From Polaromonas glacialis (GTDB taxonomy: Bacteria; Pseudomonadota; Gammaproteobacteria; Burkholderiales; Burkholderiaceae_C), in assembly GCF_000709345.1 (NCBI RefSeq), contig NZ_KL448323.1, positions 2,672,346 to 2,736,345 on the forward strand: DNA of 64,000 bases. Direction: 5' to 3'. Position 1 is the first letter of the stretch, and every line of letters begins with the position of its first letter. A program made the position numbers and the translations under genes. Positions 35,279 through 43,271 of the stretch are shown one piece after another. The notes under the pieces were generated by a model. It was not told the origin of the DNA and made no database searches. It worked only from the letters and a program-made list of their open reading frames with translations.

Positions 35279-37127
35279 CCAAAATATTGTCACTGGCCTG
35301 CTGCTGCATGGCCCACATGTCGGCGTATCGGCCGTTGGCGGCCAGCAAGGCGTTGTGGTTGCCGCGCTCGACGATGCGGCCGGCGTCCATCACCAGGATT
35401 TCATGCGCATCGACCACGGTCGAAAGCCGGTGCGCAATCACCAAGGTGGTCTTGTTCTGCGCGGCGGTGCGCAGTTCGCCCTGGATGGCGCGCTCGTTGG
35501 CCGAGTCCAGCGCCGACGTGGCCTCGTCAAAAATCACCACCGGCGGGTTTTTCAGCAGCGTGCGGGCAATCGCCACGCGCTGCTTCTCGCCGCCCGAGAG
35601 CTTCAGGCCGCGCTCGCCGACCATGGTGTTGTAGCCCAGCGGCGTCGAGGCGATGAAGTCGTGGATGCGCGCGGCGCGCGCGGCTTCCTCGACCTCTTCG
35701 TGCGTCGCGCCGGGCTTGCCGTAGGCGATGTTGTATTCGACCGTGTCGTTGAACAGCACGGTGTCCTGCGGCACGATGCCGATCGCCTGGCGCACGCTGG
35801 CTTGCGTGACCTGCTTGATGTCCTGCCCGGCAATCGTGATGCGGCCCTGCTGCACGTCGTAGAAGCGGTACAGCAGCCGCGCCAGCGTGGACTTGCCGGC
35901 GCCCGACGAGCCGACCACGGCCACGGTCTTGCCAGGCGGAATCTCGAAGCTGACGTTGTGCAGAATCGGCCGCGCCGGATCATAGGCAAAGCTGACATTC
36001 TCGAAACGCACCGCCGGCGTGGACTCGATGAAAAGCGGCTCGGCGCCAGGCACATCGGCGATTTCGCGCTCTTTTTCCATCAGGTTGAACATTTTTTCCA
36101 GGTCGGTCAGGCTTTGCTTGATCTCGCGGTAGATCACGCCCAGGAAACCGAGCGGAATGTAGAGCTGGATCATGAAGGCGTTGACCATCACCAGGTCGCC
36201 CAGCGTCATGCGGCCATCAACCACGCCCTGCGTGGCGCGCCACAGCATCGCCACCAGCCCGAAAGCAATGATCAGCTGCTGCCCGGCGTTGAGCATGCTC
36301 AGCGTGCGCTGGCTCTTGATGGCGGCGGCGCGGTAGCGCTTGAGGTTCTCGTCGTAGCGGCCGGCCTCGAACTCTTCGTTGTTGAAGTACTTGACGGTTT
36401 CGTAATTGAGCAGCGAGTCCACGGCGCGGCTGTGCGCCGACGAATCGAGCTCGTTCATGGTCTTGCGGAACTGCGTACGCCAGTTGGTGACCAGCACGGT
36501 GAAGGTGATGTAGAACACCAGCGCAATCAAGGTGATGCCGGCAAACCAGACGTCGAACTTGACCGCCAGCAGGCTCAGCACCAGCGTCACCTCGATCAGC
36601 GTCGGGATGATGCTGTAGAGCGAATACGAGATCAGCGAATGCACGCCGCGTGTGCCGCGCTCGATGTCGCGCGTCATGCCGCCGGTCTGGCGCTCCAGGT
36701 GAAAGCGCAGGCTGAGTGCGTGCAGGTGCCGGAACACTTCGAGCGAGATGCGCCGCGCCGCGCCTTCGGTGGCCTTGGCAAACACCAGCTCGCGCAGTTC
36801 GGTGAACAGCGTGGTCGATAGCCGCAACAAGCCATAGGCCAGCAGCAGCGCGACCGGCACGACCAGCACGGCCTGCACGTCGCCGGGCTTGAAGCTCATG
36901 GTATCGACCAGGTTTTTGAGGAGCAGCGGCACGCCGACGTTGGCCAGCTTGGCGCCGACCATGAAGGCCAGCGCCGCGATGGCGCGCCATTTGTATTCCC
37001 AGAGGTAGGGAAACAGCCTTTTCAGCGTGTCCCAGTCGGAACGCGCAGGCGCGGGCGCTGCCTTGGCGCCTGGAGCCGCCATGGCAGGCGCGGGGTAGGA
37101 ATCAGCGGAGGAAGCTCGGGAGCGCAT
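35262..37127 (-). CDS. Atm1/HMT1-type ABC exporter (fused permease-ATPase)
   Basis: 621 aa half-transporter. An Ala/Pro-rich N-terminal 30 residues are followed by six helices (about 50-330), with LPLLLKN-type and RHLHALSLRFHLERQTGGMTRDIERG features of the Atm1/HMT1 family. The nucleotide-binding domain has Walker A GSSGAGKSTLARLL (about 415), signature LKLSGGEKQRVAIARTLL, Walker B VVIFDEATSALD and the H-loop IAHRLST. Family members export glutathione-linked Fe-S or metal compounds. The C-terminal residues ILDEIGV and the stop come from a repeat copy. Divergent from the thioesterase gene. Confidence 0.93.
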   Translation of the reverse strand: MRSRASSADSYPAPAMAAPGAKAAPAPARSDWDTLKRLFPYLWEYKWRAIAALAFMVGAKLANVGVPLLLKNLVDTMSFKPGDVQAVLVVPVALLLAYGLLRLSTTLFTELRELVFAKATEGAARRISLEVFRHLHALSLRFHLERQTGGMTRDIERGTRGVHSLISYSLYSIIPTLIEVTLVLSLLAVKFDVWFAGITLIALVFYITFTVLVTNWRTQFRKTMNELDSSAHSRAVDSLLNYETVKYFNNEEFEAGRYDENLKRYRAAAIKSQRTLSMLNAGQQLIIAFGLVAMLWRATQGVVDGRMTLGDLVMVNAFMIQLYIPLGFLGVIYREIKQSLTDLEKMFNLMEKEREIADVPGAEPLFIESTPAVRFENVSFAYDPARPILHNVSFEIPPGKTVAVVGSSGAGKSTLARLLYRFYDVQQGRITIAGQDIKQVTQASVRQAIGIVPQDTVLFNDTVEYNIAYGKPGATHEEVEEAARAARIHDFIASTPLGYNTMVGERGLKLSGGEKQRVAIARTLLKNPPVVIFDEATSALDSANERAIQGELRTAAQNKTTLVIAHRLSTVVDAHEILVMDAGRIVERGNHNALLAANGRYADMWAMQQQASDNILDEIGV

Positions 37128-37175
37128 ACGTCACAATCGTTGGAGTTGTTTTTTCAAACCTCAGAGATTGTGCCT

Positions 37176-37643
37176 ATGTCCTTCGAATCAAGCGCCTCCC
37201 CGGCCAATACCGCGCTCACAGCCCCAGCAAGCGCCGGCCTGGACACCCGCTCCCTGCACGGCCAGCTGCCGACCGACAAGGAGCTGGTGCTCAAGGTGAT
37301 CCCGATGCCCGCCGACTGCAATGCCAACGGCGACATTTTCGGCGGCTGGGTGATGGCGCAGGTGGACCTGGCGGGCGCGGTGCTGCCGGCGCGCTATGTC
37401 GATGGCCGCATGGCGACCGTGGCGGTCAACCAGTTCATCTTCAAGCAGCCGGTGCGGGTCGGCGACATCCTGTCGTTCTTTGCTGCCGTGACGCGTATCG
37501 GCAACACCTCCATCACGGTGCAGGTCGAGGTGTTTGCCGAGGGCTTCCGGGCGCAGGGCCGCTACTTCAAGGTCACCGAAGCCAGCCTGACCTACGTGGC
37601 GATTGACGATGCCGGCAAGCCGCAAAAGATCGCCAAGCCTTGA
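37176..37643 (+). CDS. Acyl-CoA thioesterase, YciA-like hotdog fold
   Basis: 155 aa from ATG 37176; an upstream TTG at 37140 is possible. Hotdog features: KVIPMPADCNANGDIFGGWVMAQVDLAGA with the catalytic-type Asp, and VAVNQFIFKQPVRVGDILSFFAAV. It matches YciA/BACH-type acyl-CoA thioesterases, which release free acid from a range of acyl-CoAs. Single gene, divergent from the ABC exporter. Confidence 0.92.
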   Translation: MSFESSASPANTALTAPASAGLDTRSLHGQLPTDKELVLKVIPMPADCNANGDIFGGWVMAQVDLAGAVLPARYVDGRMATVAVNQFIFKQPVRVGDILSFFAAVTRIGNTSITVQVEVFAEGFRAQGRYFKVTEASLTYVAIDDAGKPQKIAKP

Positions 37644-37645
37644 AT

Positions 37646-37699
37646 GCTATTTAATAAATAGCATGGTATGCATGCTGGGTGTGCGCAATAGGCACTTTT
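37646..37699 (+). repeat. Interspersed repeat, copy 9
   Basis: GCTATTTAATAAATAGCATG, ATGCTGGGTGTGCGCAATAG, CACTTTT; a diverged copy starting 3 nt after the thioesterase stop, in the leader of the MgtC-like gene. Confidence 0.65.
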
Positions 37700-37732
37700 A
37701 ACTACAAAAACAAGTCAGTCAAAGGGGTTTGC

Positions 37733-38263
37733 ATGGATTCAGCCACGTGGCAGCAGGTGGGGCAAACCATCGCCGCTGAATTTTCGGACCTGCCTGACGC
37801 TGCGCAGGTCACGCGCATCCTGCTTCGCCTGACGCTGGCCGCCGTGCTGGGCGGATTGCTAGGCATAGAGCGCGAACAAAAGGGCAAGGCCGCCGGCGTG
37901 CGCACCCATATGCTGGTGGCCATGGGCGCGGCGCTGTTCGTGCTGCTGTCACAGCAGTCGGGCATGCAGCACGATGACGTCAGCCGGGTGGTCCAAGGCA
38001 TCATTGCCGGCGTCGGCTTTCTGGGCGCGGGCACCATCCTCAAGGGCGACGACGAGGAAAAGGTCAAGGGCCTGACGACGGCCGCCGGCATCTGGCTGAC
38101 TGCCGCCATCGGCGTGGCAGCCGGAATGGGGCGTGAATCGACAGCGGTGCTGAGCACGCTGCTGGCGCTGGCCATCTTCACCCTGATACCGCAAGTTGTC
38201 AGGCTGGTGGAAAAACCCGAAGCGCTGGTGATCGATGAGCGCCAGCCACCTGACAAGCACTGA
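37733..38263 (+). CDS. MgtC/SapB family membrane protein
   Basis: 176 aa from ATG 37733, which follows AAAGGGG by 5 nt. About four to five helices with the family signature RLTLAAVLGGLLGIEREQKGKAAGVRTHML and GIIAGVGFLGAGTIL, plus VKGLTTAAGIWLTAAIGVAAGMG. MgtC-type proteins are linked to magnesium limitation and ATP-synthase control; the C-terminal ACT-like domain of full MgtC is missing. Role here unknown. Confidence 0.9.
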   Translation: MDSATWQQVGQTIAAEFSDLPDAAQVTRILLRLTLAAVLGGLLGIEREQKGKAAGVRTHMLVAMGAALFVLLSQQSGMQHDDVSRVVQGIIAGVGFLGAGTILKGDDEEKVKGLTTAAGIWLTAAIGVAAGMGRESTAVLSTLLALAIFTLIPQVVRLVEKPEALVIDERQPPDKH

Positions 38264-38297
38264 GTCCGCCGGCAAGCAGCGCCCGCCTGCGCGCTGA

Positions 38298-38741
38298 TCA
38301 GTCCTTCAGGCGCTGCGAAACGAATTCGCCTTCGTAGTCGCGCGCCAGCGACAGCTTTTCGTCCTCGCCCAGCACCTTGCCGGCCAGCTGGAAGACGCTG
38401 TGCTCCTCGTCTTCCAGGTGGTGGTATATCTTGTGGTGCAGCGCCCTGGCTGCAGCCAGCCAGGCCGGTGAACTGGGGTCGGCGGCTTCCAGCGCTTCGA
38501 CCAGCTTGTCCATCTGGTGGTGCTCGGCAATGCCGTGGCGCGAAGGCTCCTGCGTCATGTCATGGGCAATCAGCGGCACGTAGAAAAACCGCTCCTCGGC
38601 CGCCGCGTGGGCGGCCAGTTCCAGTTTGAGCGCACTGAAGATCGACGCCCTTTCCTGCGTGTCTCCCTGCGTCAGGATCAGGTTGTCAGCCAGTGCGCGC
38701 TGGGTCACATGGCTGATGCGCAATGCTTCGAAAATGTTCAT
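38298..38741 (-). CDS. Hemerythrin-like (HHE) domain protein
   Basis: 147-aa helical bundle with metal-ligand-type residues: SHVTQRALADNL (His about 10), AHAAAEERFFYVPLIA (His/Glu), GIAEHHQMDKLVEAL and HKIYHHLEDEEHSVFQLA. This spacing fits the HHE cation-binding family, which binds a di-iron centre and often senses oxygen or NO. Convergent with the MgtC-like gene. Confidence 0.9.
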   Translation of the reverse strand: MNIFEALRISHVTQRALADNLILTQGDTQERASIFSALKLELAAHAAAEERFFYVPLIAHDMTQEPSRHGIAEHHQMDKLVEALEAADPSSPAWLAAARALHHKIYHHLEDEEHSVFQLAGKVLGEDEKLSLARDYEGEFVSQRLKD

Positions 38742-38939
38742 CGCTTCATTATGCGGACCGAGCTTGACGGCTGGCTGTAGGCCAAGGGCGAAAGATGGCC
38801 GGCGTTCCTGCGCGCCAGCTCCGGTTTTTCCTGGCAGGCCGGTCGTATCGGCTGGAAGTGCTGGCCGGCCTGCACGCCTGGCGGCGTAAAAGAAAAGGTT
38901 TTCATGGAAAACCCCGGCAAACGCGCTAAATTAGGCCTT

Positions 38940-39896
38940 ATGAAAAAAGTTCTGATCTTCGGCGGCACCGGCTTTGTCGGTACCCAGGTTTGCGAAAAGC
39001 TCAACCAGTTGCAATGCCGCGTGACCGTGGCCACGCGCCGCAGCGCCAGCGCCCGGCACCTGCAATTGCTGCCGCTGGTGGACGTGGCGCCCATCGACCT
39101 GCATGACCCGGCGGCGCTGGCCGCGCTAGTGGCCGGGCACGACGCGGTGGTCAACCTGATCGCCATCCTGCACGGCTCGGAAGAGGCTTTTCAAAAGGCG
39201 CACGTTCAGTGGCCACTGACCCTGATCCGCGCCTGCAAGGCCGCCGGCGTGCGGCGGCTGGTACACATCAGTGCGCTGGGCGCTTCCACGGAGTCCGAAT
39301 CGATGTACCAGCGCAGCAAGGCACGCGGCGAAGCCGCCCTGCTCGGCTCGGGGCTGGACGTGACGGTGCTGCGCCCCAGCGTCATCTTTGGCGCGGACGA
39401 CAAGTTCCTCAACACCTTCGCCAGCCTGCAGCAAATTTTTCCGGTGATTCCGCTGGCCGGCAGCACCGCGCGCTTCCAGCCGGTGTGGGTCGGCGACGTG
39501 GCCAGCGCGGTGGTGCGCTGCCTGCAGGACAGCGACACGATTGGCCAGGTGTATGAAGCTTGCGGCCCCGATGTCTTCACGCTGCGCCAGCTGGTGCAGC
39601 TGGCCGGCCGCTACGCCGGCATTGGCCAGGGCCACGGCCGGCCCGTGATCGGACTGCCCAACGCGCTGGCGCGGGTGCAGGCCTTCTTCATGGAACTGGC
39701 GCCCGGCGACCCGGTGCTCAGCCGCGACAACCTCGACGCGATGAAGACCGACAACGTCGCCAGCGGCAAGCTGCCCGGCCTGCAGGCGCTGGGCATCACG
39801 CCGGCGTCGCTGGAGGCGATAGGCCCGACCTACCTCGGCGCGCGCGGGCTGCGCAGCGGGCTGATGGCCAAACGGAAAACCTCCGGACGATTCTGA
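38940..39896 (+). CDS. NDUFA9-like NAD(P)-binding epimerase-family protein
   Basis: 318 aa from ATG 38940 (MKKVLIFGGTGFVGTQVCEKL, a GxxGxxG Rossmann motif); an earlier frame start at 38904 adds 12 non-conserved residues. Atypical SDR: LIHVSALG-like VHISALGAST, YQRSKARGEAALLGSGLDVTVLRPSVIFG, then a C-terminal domain. It belongs to the complex I NDUFA9-like/YbjT-type group common in Burkholderiales. No complex I genes are present here. Followed at 24 nt by the GST gene, probably co-transcribed. Confidence 0.9.
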   Translation: MKKVLIFGGTGFVGTQVCEKLNQLQCRVTVATRRSASARHLQLLPLVDVAPIDLHDPAALAALVAGHDAVVNLIAILHGSEEAFQKAHVQWPLTLIRACKAAGVRRLVHISALGASTESESMYQRSKARGEAALLGSGLDVTVLRPSVIFGADDKFLNTFASLQQIFPVIPLAGSTARFQPVWVGDVASAVVRCLQDSDTIGQVYEACGPDVFTLRQLVQLAGRYAGIGQGHGRPVIGLPNALARVQAFFMELAPGDPVLSRDNLDAMKTDNVASGKLPGLQALGITPASLEAIGPTYLGARGLRSGLMAKRKTSGRF

Positions 39897-39920
39897 ACCC
39901 TTACCTTCACCGGGAAACCC

Positions 39921-40607
39921 ATGCTCAAGCTCTACATCGGCAACAAAAATTATTCGTCCTGGTCGATGCGGCCGTGGGTGCTGCTTCAGCAGGCCGGCAT
40001 TCCCTTTGAGGAAATCGTCGTCCGCTTCGATTCCTTCGACGAAGGCTCCGACTTCAGGAAACAGATCAGCACCGTGAGCCCTGTGGGCAAGGTGCCGGTG
40101 CTCGACGACGACGGTTTCAAGGTCTGGGACACGCTGGCCATTGCCGAATACCTGGCCGAGCGTTTCCCTGAAAAAAACCTCTGGCCGCAAGGCGTTCAGG
40201 CCAGAGCCCGGGCGCGCAGCGTCTGCGCCGAAATGCACAGCGGCTTTGCCGCGCTGCGCGGCGCCTGCCCGATGAACATCGAGGCCGACCTGCGGGACAT
40301 CGGCCAGCTGCTCTGGCGCGACAAGCCCGCCGTGCGCGCCGACGTGGCGCGCCTGGTCGGCATGTGGCGCGAACTGCTCGCCGGACACGAGGGCGCCATG
40401 CTGTTCGGCGACTTCTGCATTGCCGACGCTTTTTTCGCGCCGGTTTGCATGCGGCTTAAAAGCTACGCCTTGCCGGTGCCCGAAGACATTGCCGCCTACA
40501 TCGGACGCTTGTCCGCCCTGCCCGGCGTGAAGGCCTGGATCGACGGCGCGCTGGCGGAAAACGACTTCCGTGAATTCGAGGAACCCTACCGGCTCAAGCC
40601 CGACTGA
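39921..40607 (+). CDS. Glutathione S-transferase
   Basis: 228 aa. N-terminal thioredoxin-fold domain (MLKLYIGNKNYSSWSMRPWV, with SPVGKVPVLDDDG and the cis-Pro) and an all-helical C-terminal domain (about 90-220). The N-terminal NKNYSSWSMRPWVLL is of the bacterial GST family annotated as zeta/DUF-type. Substrate unknown. The stop lies at 40607, about 35 bp before the IS element. Confidence 0.92.
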   Translation: MLKLYIGNKNYSSWSMRPWVLLQQAGIPFEEIVVRFDSFDEGSDFRKQISTVSPVGKVPVLDDDGFKVWDTLAIAEYLAERFPEKNLWPQGVQARARARSVCAEMHSGFAALRGACPMNIEADLRDIGQLLWRDKPAVRADVARLVGMWRELLAGHEGAMLFGDFCIADAFFAPVCMRLKSYALPVPEDIAAYIGRLSALPGVKAWIDGALAENDFREFEEPYRLKPD

Positions 40608-40673
40608 AGCCGCCCGCCGCTAAACTGCCCGCCATAAACCTTTCTGAGCGCAATCTTCCCCTTCAGGGGGAGG

Positions 40674-40841
40674 TCAAGCGATCCCCTTGGGGTTCCACTT
40701 GTCAATGAGCCTGCGCAACCCGGCCAAACCGGCCTTATCTACTTTGGCCCATTGCGCTGCCGTCAACCGTATAGAGCGCTGCTCAAGTATTTCGTTAACA
40801 GGCTTTGGTGGCCTGCCCATAGGCTTCTTCGGTGTTTCCAT
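40674..40841 (-). CDS. Small ribbon-helix-helix-like protein inside the IS element
   Basis: 55 aa, ATG 40841 to TGA 40674, too short for a usual ORF cutoff. The N-terminus is basic and Pro-rich (METPKKPMGRPPKPVNEILE). A strand-helix-helix pattern follows: RSIRLTAAQWAKVDKAGLAG, then LRRLIDKW. The S-I-R-L-T-x-x-x-W/L start followed by a helical A-G-L..LRRLI is what CopG/Arc-type ribbon-helix-helix repressors show. It is divergent from tnpB with 64 bp between, where 13-bp direct repeats occur. The product may repress tnpB, but this is inference. GRPPK recalls an AT-hook-like tail. Confidence 0.7.
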   Translation of the reverse strand: METPKKPMGRPPKPVNEILEQRSIRLTAAQWAKVDKAGLAGLRRLIDKWNPKGIA

Positions 40842-40854
40842 AAGCCAATTATCA

Positions 40855-40901
40855 GTGATTCAAAAAGTCTTGCAATTTATGACTTAATGTGATTCAATAA
40901 G
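40855..40901. promoter_or_regulatory. Direct repeats in the tnpB / RHH divergent promoter
   Basis: GTGATTCAAAAAG (40855-40867) and GTGATTCAATAAG (40889-40901) differ at one base. A TTGCAA (40870-40875) and a TTCAAT (40893-40898) 17 nt apart could be the -35 and -10 of tnpB and are bracketed by the repeats. This is a natural place for binding by the RHH-like protein. Confidence 0.55.
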
Positions 40902-40905
40902 ACAT

Positions 40906-41958
40906 ATGCAACTGACCTACAAATTTCGACTCCGCGATACCTGCGACAGCGAGCTGACGCGCCAGGCTCGTGCGGTCAATTTTGTCTGGAACTATTGCAA
41001 TGAGACTCAGCAAAAAGCGGTAAACCGCAAACGCAAGTGGCTGACGTGGCACGACTTGCAAAAATTGACGGCAGGCAGCAGCAAGGAACTGGACATTCAC
41101 GCGCACACGATTCAGCAGGTCTGTCAGGTCTATGACCGCAGCCGGACTGCGAAGAAAAAAGCATGGCTGCGCTGGCGCGTAAGCAACCCAAAGTCGCCTA
41201 AATGCTCGCTGGGCTGGGTGCCCTTCAATAAGGGGCACGTTGCCTTGCGCAATGGAGCATTTGTGTTTCGGGGCAAAGCGTACCGTGCATGGGTTTCCCG
41301 CGAACTCAAGGAAGGGCAGACTTTCGGCGCGGGTTCATTCAGCCAGGATTCTCGCGGGCATTGGTATATCAATCTTCCGGTGGAAGTCCCATCGCTGGCG
41401 TCCGCTGGCAGCGACCCCATCGGGATTGATCTTGGCCTCAAAGATTTGGCGACCATCAGCACGGGCGAGAAGATAGCGCATCCGCGCTGGTATCGAAAAA
41501 TGGCGTCGCGCATTGCCGCGGCGCAACGGGCAAAGAAAAAGAATCAAGTGCGCCAGCTCCACGCCAAGGTCAAGGCGCAGCGAAATGACCATCTGCACAA
41601 GGTTTCAACCCGGCTAGTGCAATCGCACGGAGCCATCTTTGTTGGCAACGTCAACGCATCCGGTCTGGCAAAAACAAGCATGGCCAAGTCCGTGCTCGAT
41701 GCTGGCTGGTCAGCGTTCAGGAATCAGCTTGAGTACAAAGCCATCAGGCATCGAGTTGTGTTCCGAGAAGTCAACGAAGCGTACTCAACCCAAACCTGTT
41801 CTCAGTGCGCAAGCATTGAGGGGCCGAAAGGTGTCGCGGGTCTTGGCATAAGGCAATGGTGGTGCTCATGCGGGGTCGAACACGACCGCGACACGAACGC
41901 TGCGAAAAATATTGCCCGGCGCGGACTTGCGTCGCTAGAAGTAGGAGCCTCAGCATGA
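40906..41958 (+). CDS. tnpB: TnpB / IS605 OrfB RNA-guided nuclease with altered RuvC-II
   Basis: 350 aa with a WED/REC-like N-terminus (MQLTYKFRLRDT, NFVWNYCNETQQKAV). RuvC-I is IGIDLGLKD (Asp175) and RuvC-III/zinc finger is CSQC...CSCGVEHDRDTNAAKNI (Cys298, 301, 320, 322; Asp327/329). At the RuvC-II position, where canonical TnpB has a Glu in a VVED-like motif, this protein has IFVGNVNASGL (Gly247). A REVNEAYSTQTCSQC stretch offers Glu288 and Glu291 as substitutes, as described for TnpB with a rearranged catalytic site. Whether it cuts is unknown. An AGGAG within its last codons precedes the cca start. TnpB normally processes its own omega-RNA from this 3' end. Confidence 0.93.
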   Translation: MQLTYKFRLRDTCDSELTRQARAVNFVWNYCNETQQKAVNRKRKWLTWHDLQKLTAGSSKELDIHAHTIQQVCQVYDRSRTAKKKAWLRWRVSNPKSPKCSLGWVPFNKGHVALRNGAFVFRGKAYRAWVSRELKEGQTFGAGSFSQDSRGHWYINLPVEVPSLASAGSDPIGIDLGLKDLATISTGEKIAHPRWYRKMASRIAAAQRAKKKNQVRQLHAKVKAQRNDHLHKVSTRLVQSHGAIFVGNVNASGLAKTSMAKSVLDAGWSAFRNQLEYKAIRHRVVFREVNEAYSTQTCSQCASIEGPKGVAGLGIRQWWCSCGVEHDRDTNAAKNIARRGLASLEVGASA

Positions 41959-43271
41959 ACACCGGGAATCAGAATCCCCGGCCTTCAGGCCGGGGAGAAG
42001 TCAAAATCTACATGGTCGGCGGCGCGGTGCGCGACAAATTGCTCGGCCTGGAAGTCACGGACCACGACTGGGTGGTGGTGGGCGCCACGCCCGAAGCCTT
42101 GACGGCGCAGGGCTTCTTGCCGGTGGGCAAGGACTTTCCGGTGTTTTTGCACCCGCAAACCCGCGAGGAATACGCACTGGCGCGCACCGAGCGCAACAGC
42201 GCGCGCGGCTACCGGGGTTTCGAGGTCTATGCCGCGCCCGAGGTCACGCTGGAGCAAGACCTGGCGCGGCGCGACCTTACTATCAATTCAATAGCTGCTC
42301 CGGCACACCCGGAAAGCGCAAAAGGCCTGTTCGAGCCTGATTTCGGCGCTTTGGTCGATCCCTACGGCGGCCAGCGCGATTTAAAAGCCAAGGTGCTGCG
42401 CCATGTCACCGACGCCTTTCGCGAAGACCCGGTGCGCATCCTGCGGCTGGCGCGGTTTGCGGCGCGCTTTGCCGATTTTTCCATCGCGCCCGAAACGCTG
42501 GCGATGATGCGCGAGATGGTGGCCGGCGGCGAAGTCGATGGGCTGGTGCCCGAGCGTGTCTGGCAGGAACTGGCGCGCGGCCTGATGGAAGGCAAGCCCT
42601 CGCGCATGTTCGATGCGCTGCGGGCTTGCGGCGCGCTGCAGCACCTGCTGCCCGAAGTGGAGCGGCTGTGGGGCGTGCCGCAGCGCGCCCAATACCATCC
42701 CGAGGTCGATACCGGCATTCACCTGATGATGGTGCTCGACATGGCCGCGCAACTCGGTGCCCCGCTGCCGGTGCGCTTTGCCTGCCTGGGCCACGACCTG
42801 GGCAAGGGATTAACGCCGGCCGACGTGCTGCCGCGCCACATCGGCCACGAAGAGCGCAGTGCCCGGCTGCTCAAAGGCGTGTGCCAGCGCCTGCGCGTGC
42901 CCGTGGAGTGCCGCGAGATCGCCGACGTGGTGGCGCGCGAGCACGGCAACATCCACCGCAGCAGCGAATTCAGCCCGGCCGCCGTGGTGCGCCTGCTGGA
43001 GCGCTGCGATGCGTTTCGCAAGCCGCAGCGTTTTGCCGACATCCTGCTGGCCTGCGAATGCGATGCGCGCGGCCGGCTCGGGTTCGAGCAAACGCCCTAC
43101 CCGCAGCGGCCCCGGCTGATGCAGGCGCTGGCCGCAAGCCAGGGCGTGGCAACGGACCAGGTGGCAGCCAAGGCCATGGAAGCCGGCCAGAGCGGCCCGC
43201 AAATCGGCGAATGGATTCACCGGGCGCGGGTGGAGGCCGTCAAGCAGGATGCGGCTGCGGCGCCACCCTGA
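41955..43271 (+). CDS. cca: tRNA CCA-adding enzyme, start codon supplied by the IS element
   Basis: Adds CCA to tRNA 3' ends; class II nucleotidyltransferase with GGAVRDKLLG, DHDWVVVG (catalytic acidic pair), RTERNSARGYRGF and RRDLTINSIA. The HD domain follows (GHDLGKGL, HIGHEERSARLL), as in multifunctional CCA enzymes. From ATG 41955, 438 aa. The normal start would read M-K-I-Y-M-V-G-G. Here the ATG is replaced by GTC directly after the IS right end, so translation likely begins at the IS-provided ATG 41955. That ATG has AGGAG at 41943-41947 and overlaps the tnpB stop (ATGA). The alternative is ATG 42012. A repeat copy codes about SIAAPAHPESAKGLF between conserved blocks. Confidence 0.92.
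   Translation: MNTGNQNPRPSGRGEVKIYMVGGAVRDKLLGLEVTDHDWVVVGATPEALTAQGFLPVGKDFPVFLHPQTREEYALARTERNSARGYRGFEVYAAPEVTLEQDLARRDLTINSIAAPAHPESAKGLFEPDFGALVDPYGGQRDLKAKVLRHVTDAFREDPVRILRLARFAARFADFSIAPETLAMMREMVAGGEVDGLVPERVWQELARGLMEGKPSRMFDALRACGALQHLLPEVERLWGVPQRAQYHPEVDTGIHLMMVLDMAAQLGAPLPVRFACLGHDLGKGLTPADVLPRHIGHEERSARLLKGVCQRLRVPVECREIADVVAREHGNIHRSSEFSPAAVVRLLERCDAFRKPQRFADILLACECDARGRLGFEQTPYPQRPRLMQALAASQGVATDQVAAKAMEAGQSGPQIGEWIHRARVEAVKQDAAAAPP
41977..42004 (+). other. IS right-end hairpin and predicted omega-RNA 3' end
   Basis: Perfect 8-bp palindrome CCCCGGCC-TTCA-GGCCGGGG followed by a TCAA cleavage-like site. By analogy with characterised TnpB elements the transcript covering the tnpB 3' end and this hairpin would be the omega-RNA. 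The guide would be the sequence just downstream, i.e. the first codons of cca. Confidence 0.6.
42280..42330 (+). repeat. Interspersed repeat, copy 10, inside cca
   Basis: CTATCAATTCAATAGCTGCT, CCGGCACACCCGG, AAGCGCAAAAGGCCTG. Read in frame by cca, between the conserved DLTIN and VDPYGGQ blocks. Confidence 0.75.

Larger units (their letters stand above)
40643..42004 (+). mobile_element. IS200/IS605-type element without TnpA (IS1341-like)
   Basis: About 1.36 kb. The left region has CCCC-TTCAG-GGGG followed by a GTCAA (about 40657-40678). The right end has the perfect palindrome CCCCGGCC-TTCA-GGCCGGGG (41977-41996) followed by GAGAAGTCAA, ending in a TCAA (42001-42004) of the sort cleaved in this family. 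It encodes tnpB and, divergently, a 55-aa RHH-like protein; no Y1 transposase gene is present. The right end sits at the start of cca and the left end 35 bp past the GST stop. The left boundary is uncertain by about 20 bp, because the target site cannot be fixed without the empty site. Confidence 0.85.

Noticed and set aside
35355..36821. 488-codon plus frame over the ABC exporter
   Set aside because: Antisense shadow; composition typical of reversed high-GC coding DNA.
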